From the NCBI RefSeq assembly GCF_020524165.1, contig NZ_JAIVKU010000006.1, forward strand, positions 169,385 through 233,384: a DNA stretch of 64,000 nucleotides, written 5' to 3'. Source of the stretch: Guptibacillus hwajinpoensis. GTDB lineage: Bacteria; Bacillota; Bacilli; Bacillales; Guptibacillaceae. Position 1 is the stretch's first letter. Each line of letters begins with the position of its first letter. Shown piece by piece: positions 41,379 to 49,392 of this stretch. The position numbers and the translations under genes were made by a program. The notes below the pieces were generated by a model. That model saw nothing but the letters and a program-made list of their open reading frames with translations. It had not been told where the DNA came from and did no database searches.

Positions 41379-41411
41379 AAAAACCTCTGGATTACGCATC
41401 CAGAGGTTTTT
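41379..41411. terminator. Bidirectional terminator
   Basis: AAAACCTCTGGAT and ATCCAGAGGTTTTT, between convergent genes. Confidence 0.85.
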
Positions 41412-42039
41412 GATGGTTTATTTTCGATGCATTCATTCTTGTAAGAAAATAGAATACAGGTGTATCTAACAAAGCGAGAGCCATTTTAATAACGAATTGC
41501 GATAGAATCATAATCCAAAGGTTTGGAACTGTTCCAGCAAAGGCTATAGTAATAAAAATGGACGTATCCAAAAGTTGAGAAGTAAATGTACTAACGTTGT
41601 TTCGTAGCCATTTATGCCGATCGGAAGTTCGCTTTTTTAACGCAGAAAAAACGTACACATCCACATGCTGTGAGACAAGATATGCTGCAAGACTAGCCAG
41701 GACAAACCGATAGTTTTGTCCAAGTAGAATTTCATATGCAGCCTGTGTATCAGATGCGAAAGGGGCTACTGGTAGAAGCATACCAAGATAAATCATAATA
41801 CTAGCAAAAATCTGAGCGATAAAGCCATACTTCACAGTGCGCTTCGCTTCTTCCTTTCCGTATTTTTCGTGAATAATATCGGTGAAAAGGAACGAAAAGG
41901 CGTACATCACAACAGCCGCTGGAATGACGAAGCTTCCGATCATAACCACTTTGCCTGCTAGTACGTTTGCGATCACAATCGAGGTCGCAAACAGAACATT
42001 AAACAGGACAAGGTTCCGATCGAGTAATTGGTTCGCCAT
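41392..42039 (-). CDS. Queuosine precursor transporter, YhhQ (VUT) family
   Basis: A 215-residue membrane protein with about six spans. SFLFTDIIHEKYGKEEAKRTVKYGF and SQHVDVYVFSALKKRT are the family signatures; the charged Asp/Glu/Lys set lies inside the membrane. YhhQ proteins import preQ0 or preQ1. The gene starts 1 base after the queF stop, so it is in the same riboswitch-controlled operon. It lets the cell scavenge the precursor that QueF would otherwise make. Confidence 0.92.
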   Translation of the reverse strand: MANQLLDRNLVLFNVLFATSIVIANVLAGKVVMIGSFVIPAAVVMYAFSFLFTDIIHEKYGKEEAKRTVKYGFIAQIFASIMIYLGMLLPVAPFASDTQAAYEILLGQNYRFVLASLAAYLVSQHVDVYVFSALKKRTSDRHKWLRNNVSTFTSQLLDTSIFITIAFAGTVPNLWIMILSQFVIKMALALLDTPVFYFLTRMNASKINHQKPLDA

Positions 42040-42040
42040 T

Positions 42041-42457
42041 TTATTGAGCTGCTTTCTCTCGAATCGCGGTTGTTTTCAGTTCGATACCGCCACGTGCTGA
42101 TTGATAAACAGTGATGGTTACTTTCAAAGGATCAATGGCGTAGACAACGTCATCTGCAATGCGAGCAGCTAGTGTCTCACAGAAGCTTCCTTCATCGCGA
42201 TAGGACCAGAGGTAAAATTTCAACGATTTAGACTCGATACATTTTTCATCGGGTACGTAAGAGATTTCCACTCGACCAAAGTCAGGTTGTCCGGTTTTAG
42301 GACAAACCGCTGTAAATTCAAGTGCATTAAACGTGATTTCCTGGACGTTCGGTGCGTCAAATGCTTCATTTTTTATCACTTCTCGTGCTTGTTCTACGCT
42401 TTCCGGTCTAGGCATTGGTCCGGAAGAAGGTAGCCAAGCTTTATCCATGCTATTCAT
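42041..42457 (-). CDS. queF: 7-cyano-7-deazaguanine (preQ0) reductase QueF
   Basis: A 138-residue single-domain (YkvM-type) QueF. The active-site Cys and Asp are in FTAVCPKTGQPDFG, and the FCETLAARIADDV motif with the NADPH-binding SLKFYLWSYRDEGSF helix is complete. It reduces the nitrile of preQ0 to the amine preQ1 with NADPH, the last step before insertion into tRNA. ATG after GGAGGAATATTA, a site that belongs to the preQ1 riboswitch. No queCDE genes in the window. Confidence 0.95.
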   Translation of the reverse strand: MNSMDKAWLPSSGPMPRPESVEQAREVIKNEAFDAPNVQEITFNALEFTAVCPKTGQPDFGRVEISYVPDEKCIESKSLKFYLWSYRDEGSFCETLAARIADDVVYAIDPLKVTITVYQSARGGIELKTTAIREKAAQ

Positions 42458-42464
42458 TAATATT

Positions 42465-42505
42465 CCTCCTTTAGTTTTGATGAAGCAGGAAGGTTACGAA
42501 CTGCT
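42465..42505 (-). ncRNA. preQ1-I riboswitch controlling queF
   Basis: On the minus strand GCAG pairs with CTGC around TTCGTAACCTTC, followed by the A-rich tail (ATCAAAACTAAAGGAGG) that ends in the ribosome binding site. This is the compact preQ1-I layout, in which the loop bases (CCTTC) pair with the tail (GGAGG), hiding the translation start when preQ1 binds. Confidence 0.8.
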
Positions 42506-42522
42506 GTCATACAACGTTGTCT

Positions 42523-42551
42523 ATTATAACAGAGGTGCTTTCCAATGCGAA
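42523..42551 (-). promoter_or_regulatory. Sigma-A promoter of queF
   Basis: Minus strand TTCGCA (42551-42546), 17-base spacer, TATAAT (42528-42523). Confidence 0.6.
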
Positions 42552-42577
42552 GTTGGAAGTTCAGGCCAAATTTGCTA

Positions 42578-42602
42578 GTTTAGCTTTTAACATAAAGGGA
42601 AA
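42578..42602 (+). promoter_or_regulatory. Sigma-B promoter of the ytxH-type gene
   Basis: GTTTAG, 13-base spacer, GGGAAA: close to the sigma-B consensus GTTTAA-N13-GGGTAT. The downstream protein is of a known general-stress family. Confidence 0.7.
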
Positions 42603-42649
42603 GAAAAAACTAGCTAAGTAAACTAAGAAAGACAATAGGAGGAATCATC

Positions 42650-43174
42650 ATGCAAACAACGACTACGGCAGTAAACAATGAGAAGAATGGTAAGCTTGTA
42701 AAAGGGATTTTAGTAGGTGCAATTGTAGGTGGAGCGGTAGCGATGCTTGACTCAACAACGAGAAATAAAGTGAGAACAACCGCTGGTACGTTTAAAGACT
42801 CTTCAAAAGGTTTTTATACACGTGTGAAAGAAAACCCGAGCGAAGTGAAGGACGACTGGATGGATCGCATTCAATCAGCTTCTTCTGTTTTAAAAGAAGC
42901 GATGAACGATGCTCAGGCCCTCTATGAAAAAGTGAATGATGATGTGGTAGACCAGGTGAATCAAGTGAAGGAAGATTCAACTGAAGTCCTTTCTTCGGCA
43001 AGAGAAGCGAGTGAAGATTTAAAGGACATTGGTAGTAAAGTGAAGGATGCCGGACAGGAAGTAACAGAATCAAGTGAAAATGAGTATGAGCCAACTAACA
43101 TACCTGGCAGTGAAACGCGTACGCCTGGTAGCACGTCAGTGAATCCGAAGACGTCTCCAAATACAACGCTATAA
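42650..43174 (+). CDS. YtxH-family general stress protein
   Basis: A 174-residue protein: a short hydrophobic glycine-rich segment (LVKGILVGAIVGGAVAML, residues 16-33) and then a long amphipathic, probably coiled region (DWMDRIQSASSVLKEAMNDAQALYEKV and onward) with a Ser/Thr/Pro-rich end. This is the YtxH (gas-vesicle-GvpP-like) family, induced by sigma-B in Bacillus. It is likely associated with the membrane; biochemical function unknown. AGGAGGAATCATC start; sigma-B promoter at 42578. Confidence 0.85.
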   Translation: MQTTTTAVNNEKNGKLVKGILVGAIVGGAVAMLDSTTRNKVRTTAGTFKDSSKGFYTRVKENPSEVKDDWMDRIQSASSVLKEAMNDAQALYEKVNDDVVDQVNQVKEDSTEVLSSAREASEDLKDIGSKVKDAGQEVTESSENEYEPTNIPGSETRTPGSTSVNPKTSPNTTL

Positions 43175-43184
43175 TTTATACCAT

Positions 43185-43221
43185 AAAAAAGGACTTCCGC
43201 ATCGTGTGCGGAAGTCCTTTT
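43185..43221. terminator. Bidirectional terminator
   Basis: AAAAGGACTTCCGCA and TGCGGAAGTCCTTTT. Confidence 0.88.
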
Positions 43222-43224
43222 CTT

Positions 43225-43314
43225 TTAATAAATGTAAGATGCACCAATGATAATTAAAAGAATAAACAAAACTACGATTAACGCGAAACCTTGACCGTAT
43301 CCGTATCCACTCAT
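43225..43314 (-). CDS. YjcZ-family small sporulation protein, 29 residues
   Basis: MSGYGYGQGFALIVVLFILL followed by IIIGASYIY. The Gly-Tyr repeats before a single hydrophobic span are the hallmark of the YjcZ family, small proteins found in sporulating Bacillaceae and often linked to the spore coat. Start ATG 43314, 7 bases after GGGAGGA. Too short for ordinary gene finding. Confidence 0.88.
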   Translation of the reverse strand: MSGYGYGQGFALIVVLFILLIIIGASYIY

Positions 43315-43412
43315 CGTTGTTCCTCCCGTCAATATGTGTCGCTTCCTTACTAACGTATGTGGGAGGAGGAGAATGGGGACATAGGCGAATGCCCTTTTTA
43401 GGGAGAAGAGGC

Positions 43413-44138
43413 TTATTTAGTTCGGACTGCAATGGCAGGGAAATCAGTAAATATTGCGGAACAGCCAGCGGTTTTGAGCGCATTAATTTGATGAGGTTCA
43501 TTTACCGTGAAAGCACGAACAGGAATGCCGCGCTTTTGCGTATTGCTCATAAAATGGTCATCAATCACTTCCCACTCAATATGAATACTGCTAGCACCAA
43601 CGTGTTGGAGGTAGTCCCACGGTTCAACTAGCTTTTCCATTAAAAGAATAGCTGTTTCAACTTTGCTACTTCTTTGAGCGAGCTGCTGAATACTATAGTG
43701 ATTGAAGGAAGAGATAATCGTTCGATCACAAAGCTCATAATGAGTAAGTAGGTCAAGTACACAACTCTCTAAATGTTCATATGGGAAGATCGCATTTTTC
43801 AGTTCAATATTTAAAACAAGAGAAGTGGAGGTGAGCCATTCTAAAACACTCTTTAAAGAAGGAATGGACGCCCCTTGAAAGCGACTAGAGAAAGTTTGTC
43901 CTGCATCTAGTCGTGCCAAATCTTTGTATAGGAAGTCTTTCACAAACCCAATGCCATTAGTCGTTCGATCAACTCGTTCGTCATGAATGACGACAGGTAT
44001 AAGGTCTTTGGTTAACTGGACATCAAGTTCGATGCCGTGAGCGCCAGCTTTATGAGCCGCCTGGAATGAAGGAAGTGTATTTTCAGGATGTGTACCTGAT
44101 GAACCACGATGTCCATAAATATGAAAAGATGAAGCCAT
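43413..44138 (-). CDS. Glycerophosphodiester phosphodiesterase
   Basis: A 241-residue TIM-barrel enzyme of the GDPD family, cytoplasmic (no signal peptide). Catalytic signatures are HRGSSGTHPENTLPSF near residues 9-24 and GIELDVQLTKDLIPVVIHDERVDRTT (metal-binding Glu and Asp, catalytic His). It hydrolyses glycerophosphodiesters from lipids to glycerol-3-phosphate and an alcohol. The ATG follows GAGGTGACTT. It is a single gene. Confidence 0.9.
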   Translation of the reverse strand: MASSFHIYGHRGSSGTHPENTLPSFQAAHKAGAHGIELDVQLTKDLIPVVIHDERVDRTTNGIGFVKDFLYKDLARLDAGQTFSSRFQGASIPSLKSVLEWLTSTSLVLNIELKNAIFPYEHLESCVLDLLTHYELCDRTIISSFNHYSIQQLAQRSSKVETAILLMEKLVEPWDYLQHVGASSIHIEWEVIDDHFMSNTQKRGIPVRAFTVNEPHQINALKTAGCSAIFTDFPAIAVRTK

Positions 44139-44301
44139 AAGTCACCTCACTCTCGTTTTGTTAGAAGGATCTCTCTAATGGTATTCGCCCATGAGAGGAG
44201 GTTTCCCTTTGTTTTTGATTGCCTACTTTCCTATTGAAATCATTTGGTTCTGTATAGGGGAAGCTTGCATAGATGTTAATTGAGCAGAAAGGAGTGGGAA
44301 G

Positions 44302-44637
44302 TTGGGTAAAGGATTTGAATTACCAGAAGCGCATTCTCATTACTTCAAGGGGGATGTGGAAGAGCGGTTGAATCATCACCATTTGCAGATTTTAGGATTC
44401 AGTTTTCCGATAAACGGAACCTCTTATGATCAGCATGTTCATCGAATTGAAGGGATAACGGTTATAGATGAAGGCCACCAACATCGCTATAGCGTAGAGT
44501 CAGGTCCACCAATTGCTTTACCAATGGGTGGTCATTATCATATTTTTAGTGGAGAAACGAAATCAAAAGAAAACCATAAACATTATTTTTCAGGCAAAAC
44601 GAGTCTTCCTATAGGCAATTATCCTTTAAATTGGTAA
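44302..44637 (+). CDS. YmaF-family protein
   Basis: A 111-residue histidine-rich protein (14 His) with repeated strands HSHYFKGDVE, HHHLQILGFSFP, HVHRIEGITVIDEGHQHRY, HYHIFSGET and HKHYFSGKT. This pattern matches the YmaF family of Bacillus, unknown in function. The His spacing hints at metal binding. TTG start after AAAGGAG. A bidirectional hairpin follows at 44640-44660. Confidence 0.8.
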   Translation: MGKGFELPEAHSHYFKGDVEERLNHHHLQILGFSFPINGTSYDQHVHRIEGITVIDEGHQHRYSVESGPPIALPMGGHYHIFSGETKSKENHKHYFSGKTSLPIGNYPLNW

Positions 44638-44639
44638 AA

Positions 44640-44662
44640 GACGATGCGGTGCATCGCCTTTA
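44640..44662. terminator. Terminator hairpin
   Basis: GACGATGC, GGT, GCATCGCC form a stem between the convergent ymaF-type and permease genes. Confidence 0.65.
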
Positions 44663-45709
44663 TTACATTTTTATTTCGCGCTTGTTTTGATAGAAAGTAA
44701 AGGCAAGAGCCCCTATTAAAATCGTTCCTTTAATAATATCTTGAGCATAGTAAGGGACATTTAACATGGTTAGTCCATTGAGAAGAATGCCAATCAATAC
44801 CGCACCAATAAATGTACCGATCGCGTTTGGCTTACCTGCACCGAGTACAGAGTAGCCGATTAGTGCTGCGGCGACACCATCCATCAAAAGGGGGGCGCCT
44901 GCAGAAACTTGACCTGTGCCAATACGAGAAGCGAGTACAATGCCAGCAATACTAGCAAATAAACCACTTAACACATAAGCGAGTGTTCGGTATCGTTGAA
45001 CGGCGACCCCTGACAGTCTAGCAGCCTCGCGATTGCTTCCTGTCATATAAAGCAATCGACCAGCGCGTGTATAGGTAAGAAAAAGGTGAACCAAAATGAC
45101 ACAAAAAATCATAAAAATAGCGGGAAACGGAACGCCTGCAATTTCTCCTTGTCCTATAAAAAGAAAAGAGGGGATAAACTTGCCCGGTGCCGTTGTTCCG
45201 TCACTCATTGGCATATTATTGTAGATTGAAAATCCTTTTGTGTAAGTTAATTGAATGCCGTTTACGATATACATGACAGCAAGTGTTGCAAGAAGATCAG
45301 GTATTCTAATTTTGATTGTAATAAAAGCATTGATTAAGCCAATCGCGATCCCGAGAAGGATAGGGATGAGAAGGGCGACAAGAAGTTCCTGCCTAAACCA
45401 GACAAGGGAAGCAGCACTTGCGATCGTAGCAAGACTAACCGTCGATCCAACTGAAAGATCAAACCCTCCAACAATAAGGGTGAATGTCACTCCAAGTGCA
45501 ACAAGTGTCACAATCGAGATTGAACGGAGAATATCAGCAAAATTACTATAGGTTAGAAAGCGATCGTTCAAAATAGTGAAACTTAAAATAAGGGCAACGA
45601 TTACGAGAAGCGTGCCGTATTTCACAAAAAAACTGATTGCTTTATTTTTAATAGGTGATTGAAGAGCAGGTTGACTTTGTGTTTCTATTAACTCAGCTGT
45701 TGATTTCAA
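44663..45709 (-). CDS. Ribose-type ABC transporter permease, candidate methylthioribose importer
   Basis: A 348-residue permease with about ten spans of the RbsC family. GVTFTLIVGGFDLSVGSTVSLA and GAPLLMDGVAAALIGYSVLGAGKPNAIGTFIGAVLIGIL are its conserved blocks. It overlaps the ATPase gene by 17 bases. As last gene of the SAM-riboswitch operon mtnK-mtnA-binding protein-ATPase-permease, it most likely carries 5-methylthioribose, which MtnK phosphorylates on entry. This substrate is inferred from context only. Confidence 0.88.
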   Translation of the reverse strand: MKSTAELIETQSQPALQSPIKNKAISFFVKYGTLLVIVALILSFTILNDRFLTYSNFADILRSISIVTLVALGVTFTLIVGGFDLSVGSTVSLATIASAASLVWFRQELLVALLIPILLGIAIGLINAFITIKIRIPDLLATLAVMYIVNGIQLTYTKGFSIYNNMPMSDGTTAPGKFIPSFLFIGQGEIAGVPFPAIFMIFCVILVHLFLTYTRAGRLLYMTGSNREAARLSGVAVQRYRTLAYVLSGLFASIAGIVLASRIGTGQVSAGAPLLMDGVAAALIGYSVLGAGKPNAIGTFIGAVLIGILLNGLTMLNVPYYAQDIIKGTILIGALAFTFYQNKREIKM

Positions 45710-47201
45710 TGGCTTTACCTCCTGTTGCTGCTTGCATAATGGATGCGTGATTCATGTCATCTCCCGTTAAAGTGGCGGTGATTTCTCCATCGTACATGAC
45801 AAGGATTTTATCGGATATTTCAAGAAGTTCATCGATTTCACTGGAGAAATAAAGAATCCCTTTCCCTTCATCAGCGAGTAGCTTAATGAGTTCTAATACT
45901 TCAGCCTTTGCTTTAACATCGATGCCTTTGGTCGGTTCATCAAAAAGAAATACGTTCTGATCTTCATAAAGCCACTTTCCGATCGAAGCTTTTTGTTGGT
46001 TTCCACCACTCAGGTAATGAATGGGTTCCTGGGCTGAAGCAGCCTTGATACCAAGCTGATTGATTTGACTAGACGCATAGCTTTCTTCCTTCTTTCGATT
46101 TAGTAAGCCCTTTTTGGAGTGTCGTCTTAATGAAGGGAGTGTTAAGTTCTCGGTTAACGAAAAATCTAGTAAAATCCCCGTCTGTCTTCTTTCCTCTGGG
46201 ATGAGGCAGACACCAGCTTTAATGGCGTCACCAGGAGAGCGAAAGCGATAGGTGCGATTATGAAGGTGAATCTTCCCCTTTTGGGGCTTTGAGGCACCAA
46301 ACAAGGCTAAAGCCGTTTCAGACTTTCCTGCTCCTACAAGTCCTGCGATCCCAATGATTTCCCCTTGATTCAATAATAAATTAATGGTTTTTCTCGTTTC
46401 GGGAACGTATACATCCTCAGCCCGAAACAAAGTGTGATTTGTTCCTATTCTGTTTCGATTTTTTTTCTTTCCAATTGCTGATCCAACCATGTTGGCAATG
46501 ATCTCATCAGTTGAAATTGCTTTTGTCTCTGCGGTGAGATGAACGTTTCCATCGCGTAAAATCGTAAAACGATCGCTTATTTTTTCGATTTCAGGCATAC
46601 GGTGAGAGATGTATATAATTCCGACGCCTTTCCTTTTTAGCTTGTGTATAAGATCAAATAAAAGTTTCGTTTCTTCTATGCTAAGTGGAGCAGTAGGTTC
46701 ATCAAGGATTAAATAGTGAACGTCATGAGCCATAGCACGAGCAATGAGAATGAGTTGTTTTTCTGAAAGCGTGCATTCAGAAGCCAGCTTAGTAGGATCC
46801 AAAGGGATTCCGAGTGTCTCAAGTAATTGCTTCGTTTTTTTACGCTCTTTGTTAGAAGAGTAAAGTTTAAAAGGAGAGTCATTTAGAGAATCAGCCCATA
46901 TATTTTCTGATACTGAAAGGGCAGGGAAGAGAGCGGTGTCGACTTCTTGTACGACGATTCCAATTCCTGCTTTCTTTGCATCAGAAGGATTACGAATGGA
47001 TAAAGGTTGACCATTTAATGAAATCGAACCGCTGTCTCGTTCATAGTCTCCACAAACGATTTTCATGAGCGTACTTTTACCAGCTCCGTTTGTGCCGAGT
47101 AAGGCATGAACCTCCCCTGCATGAATCGTTAGTGATACGTTCTTTAGCACAGGAGTCGTGCCGAATGATTTGGAAATATTTTCGATCGTTAATTGCTTCA
47201 T
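45693..47201 (-). CDS. Ribose-type ABC transporter ATPase with two nucleotide-binding domains
   Basis: A 502-residue RbsA/MglA-type fused ATPase. The first domain has Walker A GTNGAGKST, a degenerate signature CTLSEKQLILIARAMA and Walker B YLILDEPT; the second has a changed P-loop, GLVGAGKSE, signature LSGGNQQKASIGKWL and VFLFDEPTKG. It powers import by the permease encoded next. It overlaps the binding-protein gene by 4 bases and the permease gene by 17. The location downstream of mtnK and mtnA suggests methylthioribose as the substrate. Confidence 0.92.
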   Translation of the reverse strand: MKQLTIENISKSFGTTPVLKNVSLTIHAGEVHALLGTNGAGKSTLMKIVCGDYERDSGSISLNGQPLSIRNPSDAKKAGIGIVVQEVDTALFPALSVSENIWADSLNDSPFKLYSSNKERKKTKQLLETLGIPLDPTKLASECTLSEKQLILIARAMAHDVHYLILDEPTAPLSIEETKLLFDLIHKLKRKGVGIIYISHRMPEIEKISDRFTILRDGNVHLTAETKAISTDEIIANMVGSAIGKKKNRNRIGTNHTLFRAEDVYVPETRKTINLLLNQGEIIGIAGLVGAGKSETALALFGASKPQKGKIHLHNRTYRFRSPGDAIKAGVCLIPEERRQTGILLDFSLTENLTLPSLRRHSKKGLLNRKKEESYASSQINQLGIKAASAQEPIHYLSGGNQQKASIGKWLYEDQNVFLFDEPTKGIDVKAKAEVLELIKLLADEGKGILYFSSEIDELLEISDKILVMYDGEITATLTGDDMNHASIMQAATGGKAIEINS

Positions 47202-48331
47202 TTAGCATCGGCCTCTTTAATGAGCTTTTCCATCCACGGCGATGTGGCGGCTTCTGAAGATCCCCATCCTTCGACGTATTCTCCAAGCTCGTCCATCGAG
47301 ATTGTTTCTTCAGGCAAATCAGACTGCTTTACAAGATGAGGATCGAGTGAAAAGATTTCAGGTGTTTCTTCTCCAGCTATTTTTTGGTATGCAAATCGGA
47401 CTTGCACACGTCCTACTTCAGCTGGATCAGTCGCAGCAGACGACAGCCAGGGGCTATTTTCTTTCTGCATCATTTGGAGGTCTTCATCACTCATATCAAT
47501 TCCGTAAACGTTGATTTCATCTCGACCTGCTTGTTCAATCGCACGAGTAGCGCCTTTAGCAAATTCATCCCATGGGGCAAAAACAGCGTCAATGTCCCCT
47601 TTGTTTGGATATTGTTTTAGGATCGTTTCCATTTGTGTTTGCGTATCAAGAGCTGTATTGGCACTTGCTGTTCCGAATTTCGCGATTTCTTTTATTCCTG
47701 GATATCGCTCCTGGAAAGCTTCGTAAATCGCATTTCGTCGTTCCATCGGAGCAAATCCTCCTACCCAAACGTAAACAATATTGCCTTCGCCATTTAGATC
47801 CTGAGCTAGTGTTTTTAAGGTATCCCAGGCAAGGCTGTAATCATCTTGGTCGATAACGGTTACACCTGGGACATTAATATCACTGTCAAAGACGACAACA
47901 GGAATATCTTTCTCTACTGCTTTCTTAACTCCGGCTTCAAGGGCATCTGCTCGACCATGATCGATTAAAATCGCATCCACATTCTGGTTGATCGCAGTAT
48001 CAAGGTGTGTCGCCATTTTCGAAAGATCATTATCGGCATTGTATACTTGCACACTTCCTCCAAACTTTTCAACTTGATCTTCAACCCCTTTCACATACTG
48101 CGAAGAGAATGTTCCGAGCGATGCTTGCATAATCGCAGCAATTTTAATCGGCTTTTGAACCTCTTTTGGAATGTTTGATGAAGTTTGAGAGGTTTCTTCG
48201 GATACTTTTGAAGTCGTCTCATTTGTTTCGTTTGTGCTTGCTTCTGGTTCACTCACAGCATCTTGCTCACTTGTACAAGCAGCAAGAACAATTAGAAGAA
48301 GAATCGATAGAATAAGTCCTAAGCGTTTCAT
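47198..48331 (-). CDS. Ribose-type substrate-binding lipoprotein, candidate methylthioribose binder
   Basis: A 377-residue periplasmic-binding-protein-like lipoprotein: signal with lipobox LAAC (Cys19), then a Ser/Thr/Glu-rich linker of about 35 residues, and the two-lobe type I sugar-binding fold (IAAIMQASLGTFSSQYVKGVEDQVEKF, VDAILIDHGRADALEAGVKKAV, PVVVFDSDINVPGVTVIDQDDYSL). It overlaps mtnA by 4 bases, so it is translated as part of the mtnK-mtnA unit. A ribose-like ligand with a thiomethyl group fits both family and operon. Ribose or AI-2 are alternatives. Confidence 0.88.
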   Translation of the reverse strand: MKRLGLILSILLLIVLAACTSEQDAVSEPEASTNETNETTSKVSEETSQTSSNIPKEVQKPIKIAAIMQASLGTFSSQYVKGVEDQVEKFGGSVQVYNADNDLSKMATHLDTAINQNVDAILIDHGRADALEAGVKKAVEKDIPVVVFDSDINVPGVTVIDQDDYSLAWDTLKTLAQDLNGEGNIVYVWVGGFAPMERRNAIYEAFQERYPGIKEIAKFGTASANTALDTQTQMETILKQYPNKGDIDAVFAPWDEFAKGATRAIEQAGRDEINVYGIDMSDEDLQMMQKENSPWLSSAATDPAEVGRVQVRFAYQKIAGEETPEIFSLDPHLVKQSDLPEETISMDELGEYVEGWGSSEAATSPWMEKLIKEADAK

Positions 48332-49392
48332 GAATGTACCTCCGTATTTTTATCATCTGGTAAAGAAAGGTGAACAAGGTTTTCTTCGTATGGTGTTCGA
48401 ATAATGCCATGTTCTGTAATGATGCCTTTGATTAAGTGATGTGGCGTTACGTCAAATGCAGGATTGAAGATCTTAATATTTTCAGCTGCGACACGCTCGC
48501 CTTGATAGTGTGTGATTTCTTTTGGATCCCGTTCTTCAATTGGAATGGCATCTCCATGAGGGACGGAATAATCAATCGTAGAGAGAGGTGCTGCAACATA
48601 GAAAGGGACTTGATAGGCTTGCGCAATATGAGCAAGGCCGAGCGTACCAATTTTGTTAGCGGTGTCTCCATTTGCGGCGATTCGATCTGCGCCAACGATA
48701 ACCGCTGCGATTTTCTTTGTTTTCAATACGTGCGCAGCCATACTATCTGTAATCAGCGTCACATCAATACCAGCGCGTTCAAGCTCCCACGCGGTTAGTC
48801 GTGCACCCTGGAGAACGGGTCTCGTTTCCGTTGCAATCGCGGAAATGGACAGCCCATTCTGCTTCGCTAAATGAAGGGGGGCCAGCGCAGTTCCATATTT
48901 AGCTGTAGCAATTCCTCCTGCGTTGCAATGAGTGAGGATGGTATCTCCATCCTTTAGTAGCTTAAGTCCGTGTTCTCCAATTCGTTGGCAAACGAGTTCA
49001 TCTTCTTGATGAATGATCGTCGCCTCTTTAAGAATGGCTTCTTTCATTTTTTCAACAGTTGGCAAAGAAAAACTAACTCGAATGATACGATCAATCGCCC
49101 ATGAGAGATTCACGGCAGTGGGTCTAGAAGACGCGAGATACTCTCCTTGTGTACGTAACTCTGCTTTAAAAGTTGATACTTCATTGGTTTCTGCGTGTTG
49201 ACTCCAAAGAACAAGGCCATACGCAGCCGCAATTCCAATGGCAGGTGCACCGCGAACGACAAGGGCAGATATGCTGTTCCACACATCTTCAATCGCCGTT
49301 TGTTTCAGATAGATTTCTTGATGTGGTAACTGCCGTTGATCCAGCAGGAGGAGATGATCCCCTTTCCACTGTAGAGAAGAAATGAAAGTCAT
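48328..49392 (-). CDS. mtnA: Methylthioribose-1-phosphate isomerase
   Basis: A 354-residue enzyme of the eIF-2B/MtnA family. The N-terminal RGAPAIGIAAAYGL block is the substrate-binding loop; the catalytic Cys is in LTHCNAGGIATAKYGTA and Asp in VGADRIAANGDTANKIGT. It converts methylthioribose-1-phosphate to methylthioribulose-1-phosphate. The start follows the mtnK stop with no spacer, and its end overlaps the binding-protein gene by 4 bases. Regulated by the SAM riboswitch upstream of mtnK. Confidence 0.96.
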   Translation of the reverse strand: MTFISSLQWKGDHLLLLDQRQLPHQEIYLKQTAIEDVWNSISALVVRGAPAIGIAAAYGLVLWSQHAETNEVSTFKAELRTQGEYLASSRPTAVNLSWAIDRIIRVSFSLPTVEKMKEAILKEATIIHQEDELVCQRIGEHGLKLLKDGDTILTHCNAGGIATAKYGTALAPLHLAKQNGLSISAIATETRPVLQGARLTAWELERAGIDVTLITDSMAAHVLKTKKIAAVIVGADRIAANGDTANKIGTLGLAHIAQAYQVPFYVAAPLSTIDYSVPHGDAIPIEERDPKEITHYQGERVAAENIKIFNPAFDVTPHHLIKGIITEHGIIRTPYEENLVHLSLPDDKNTEVHS

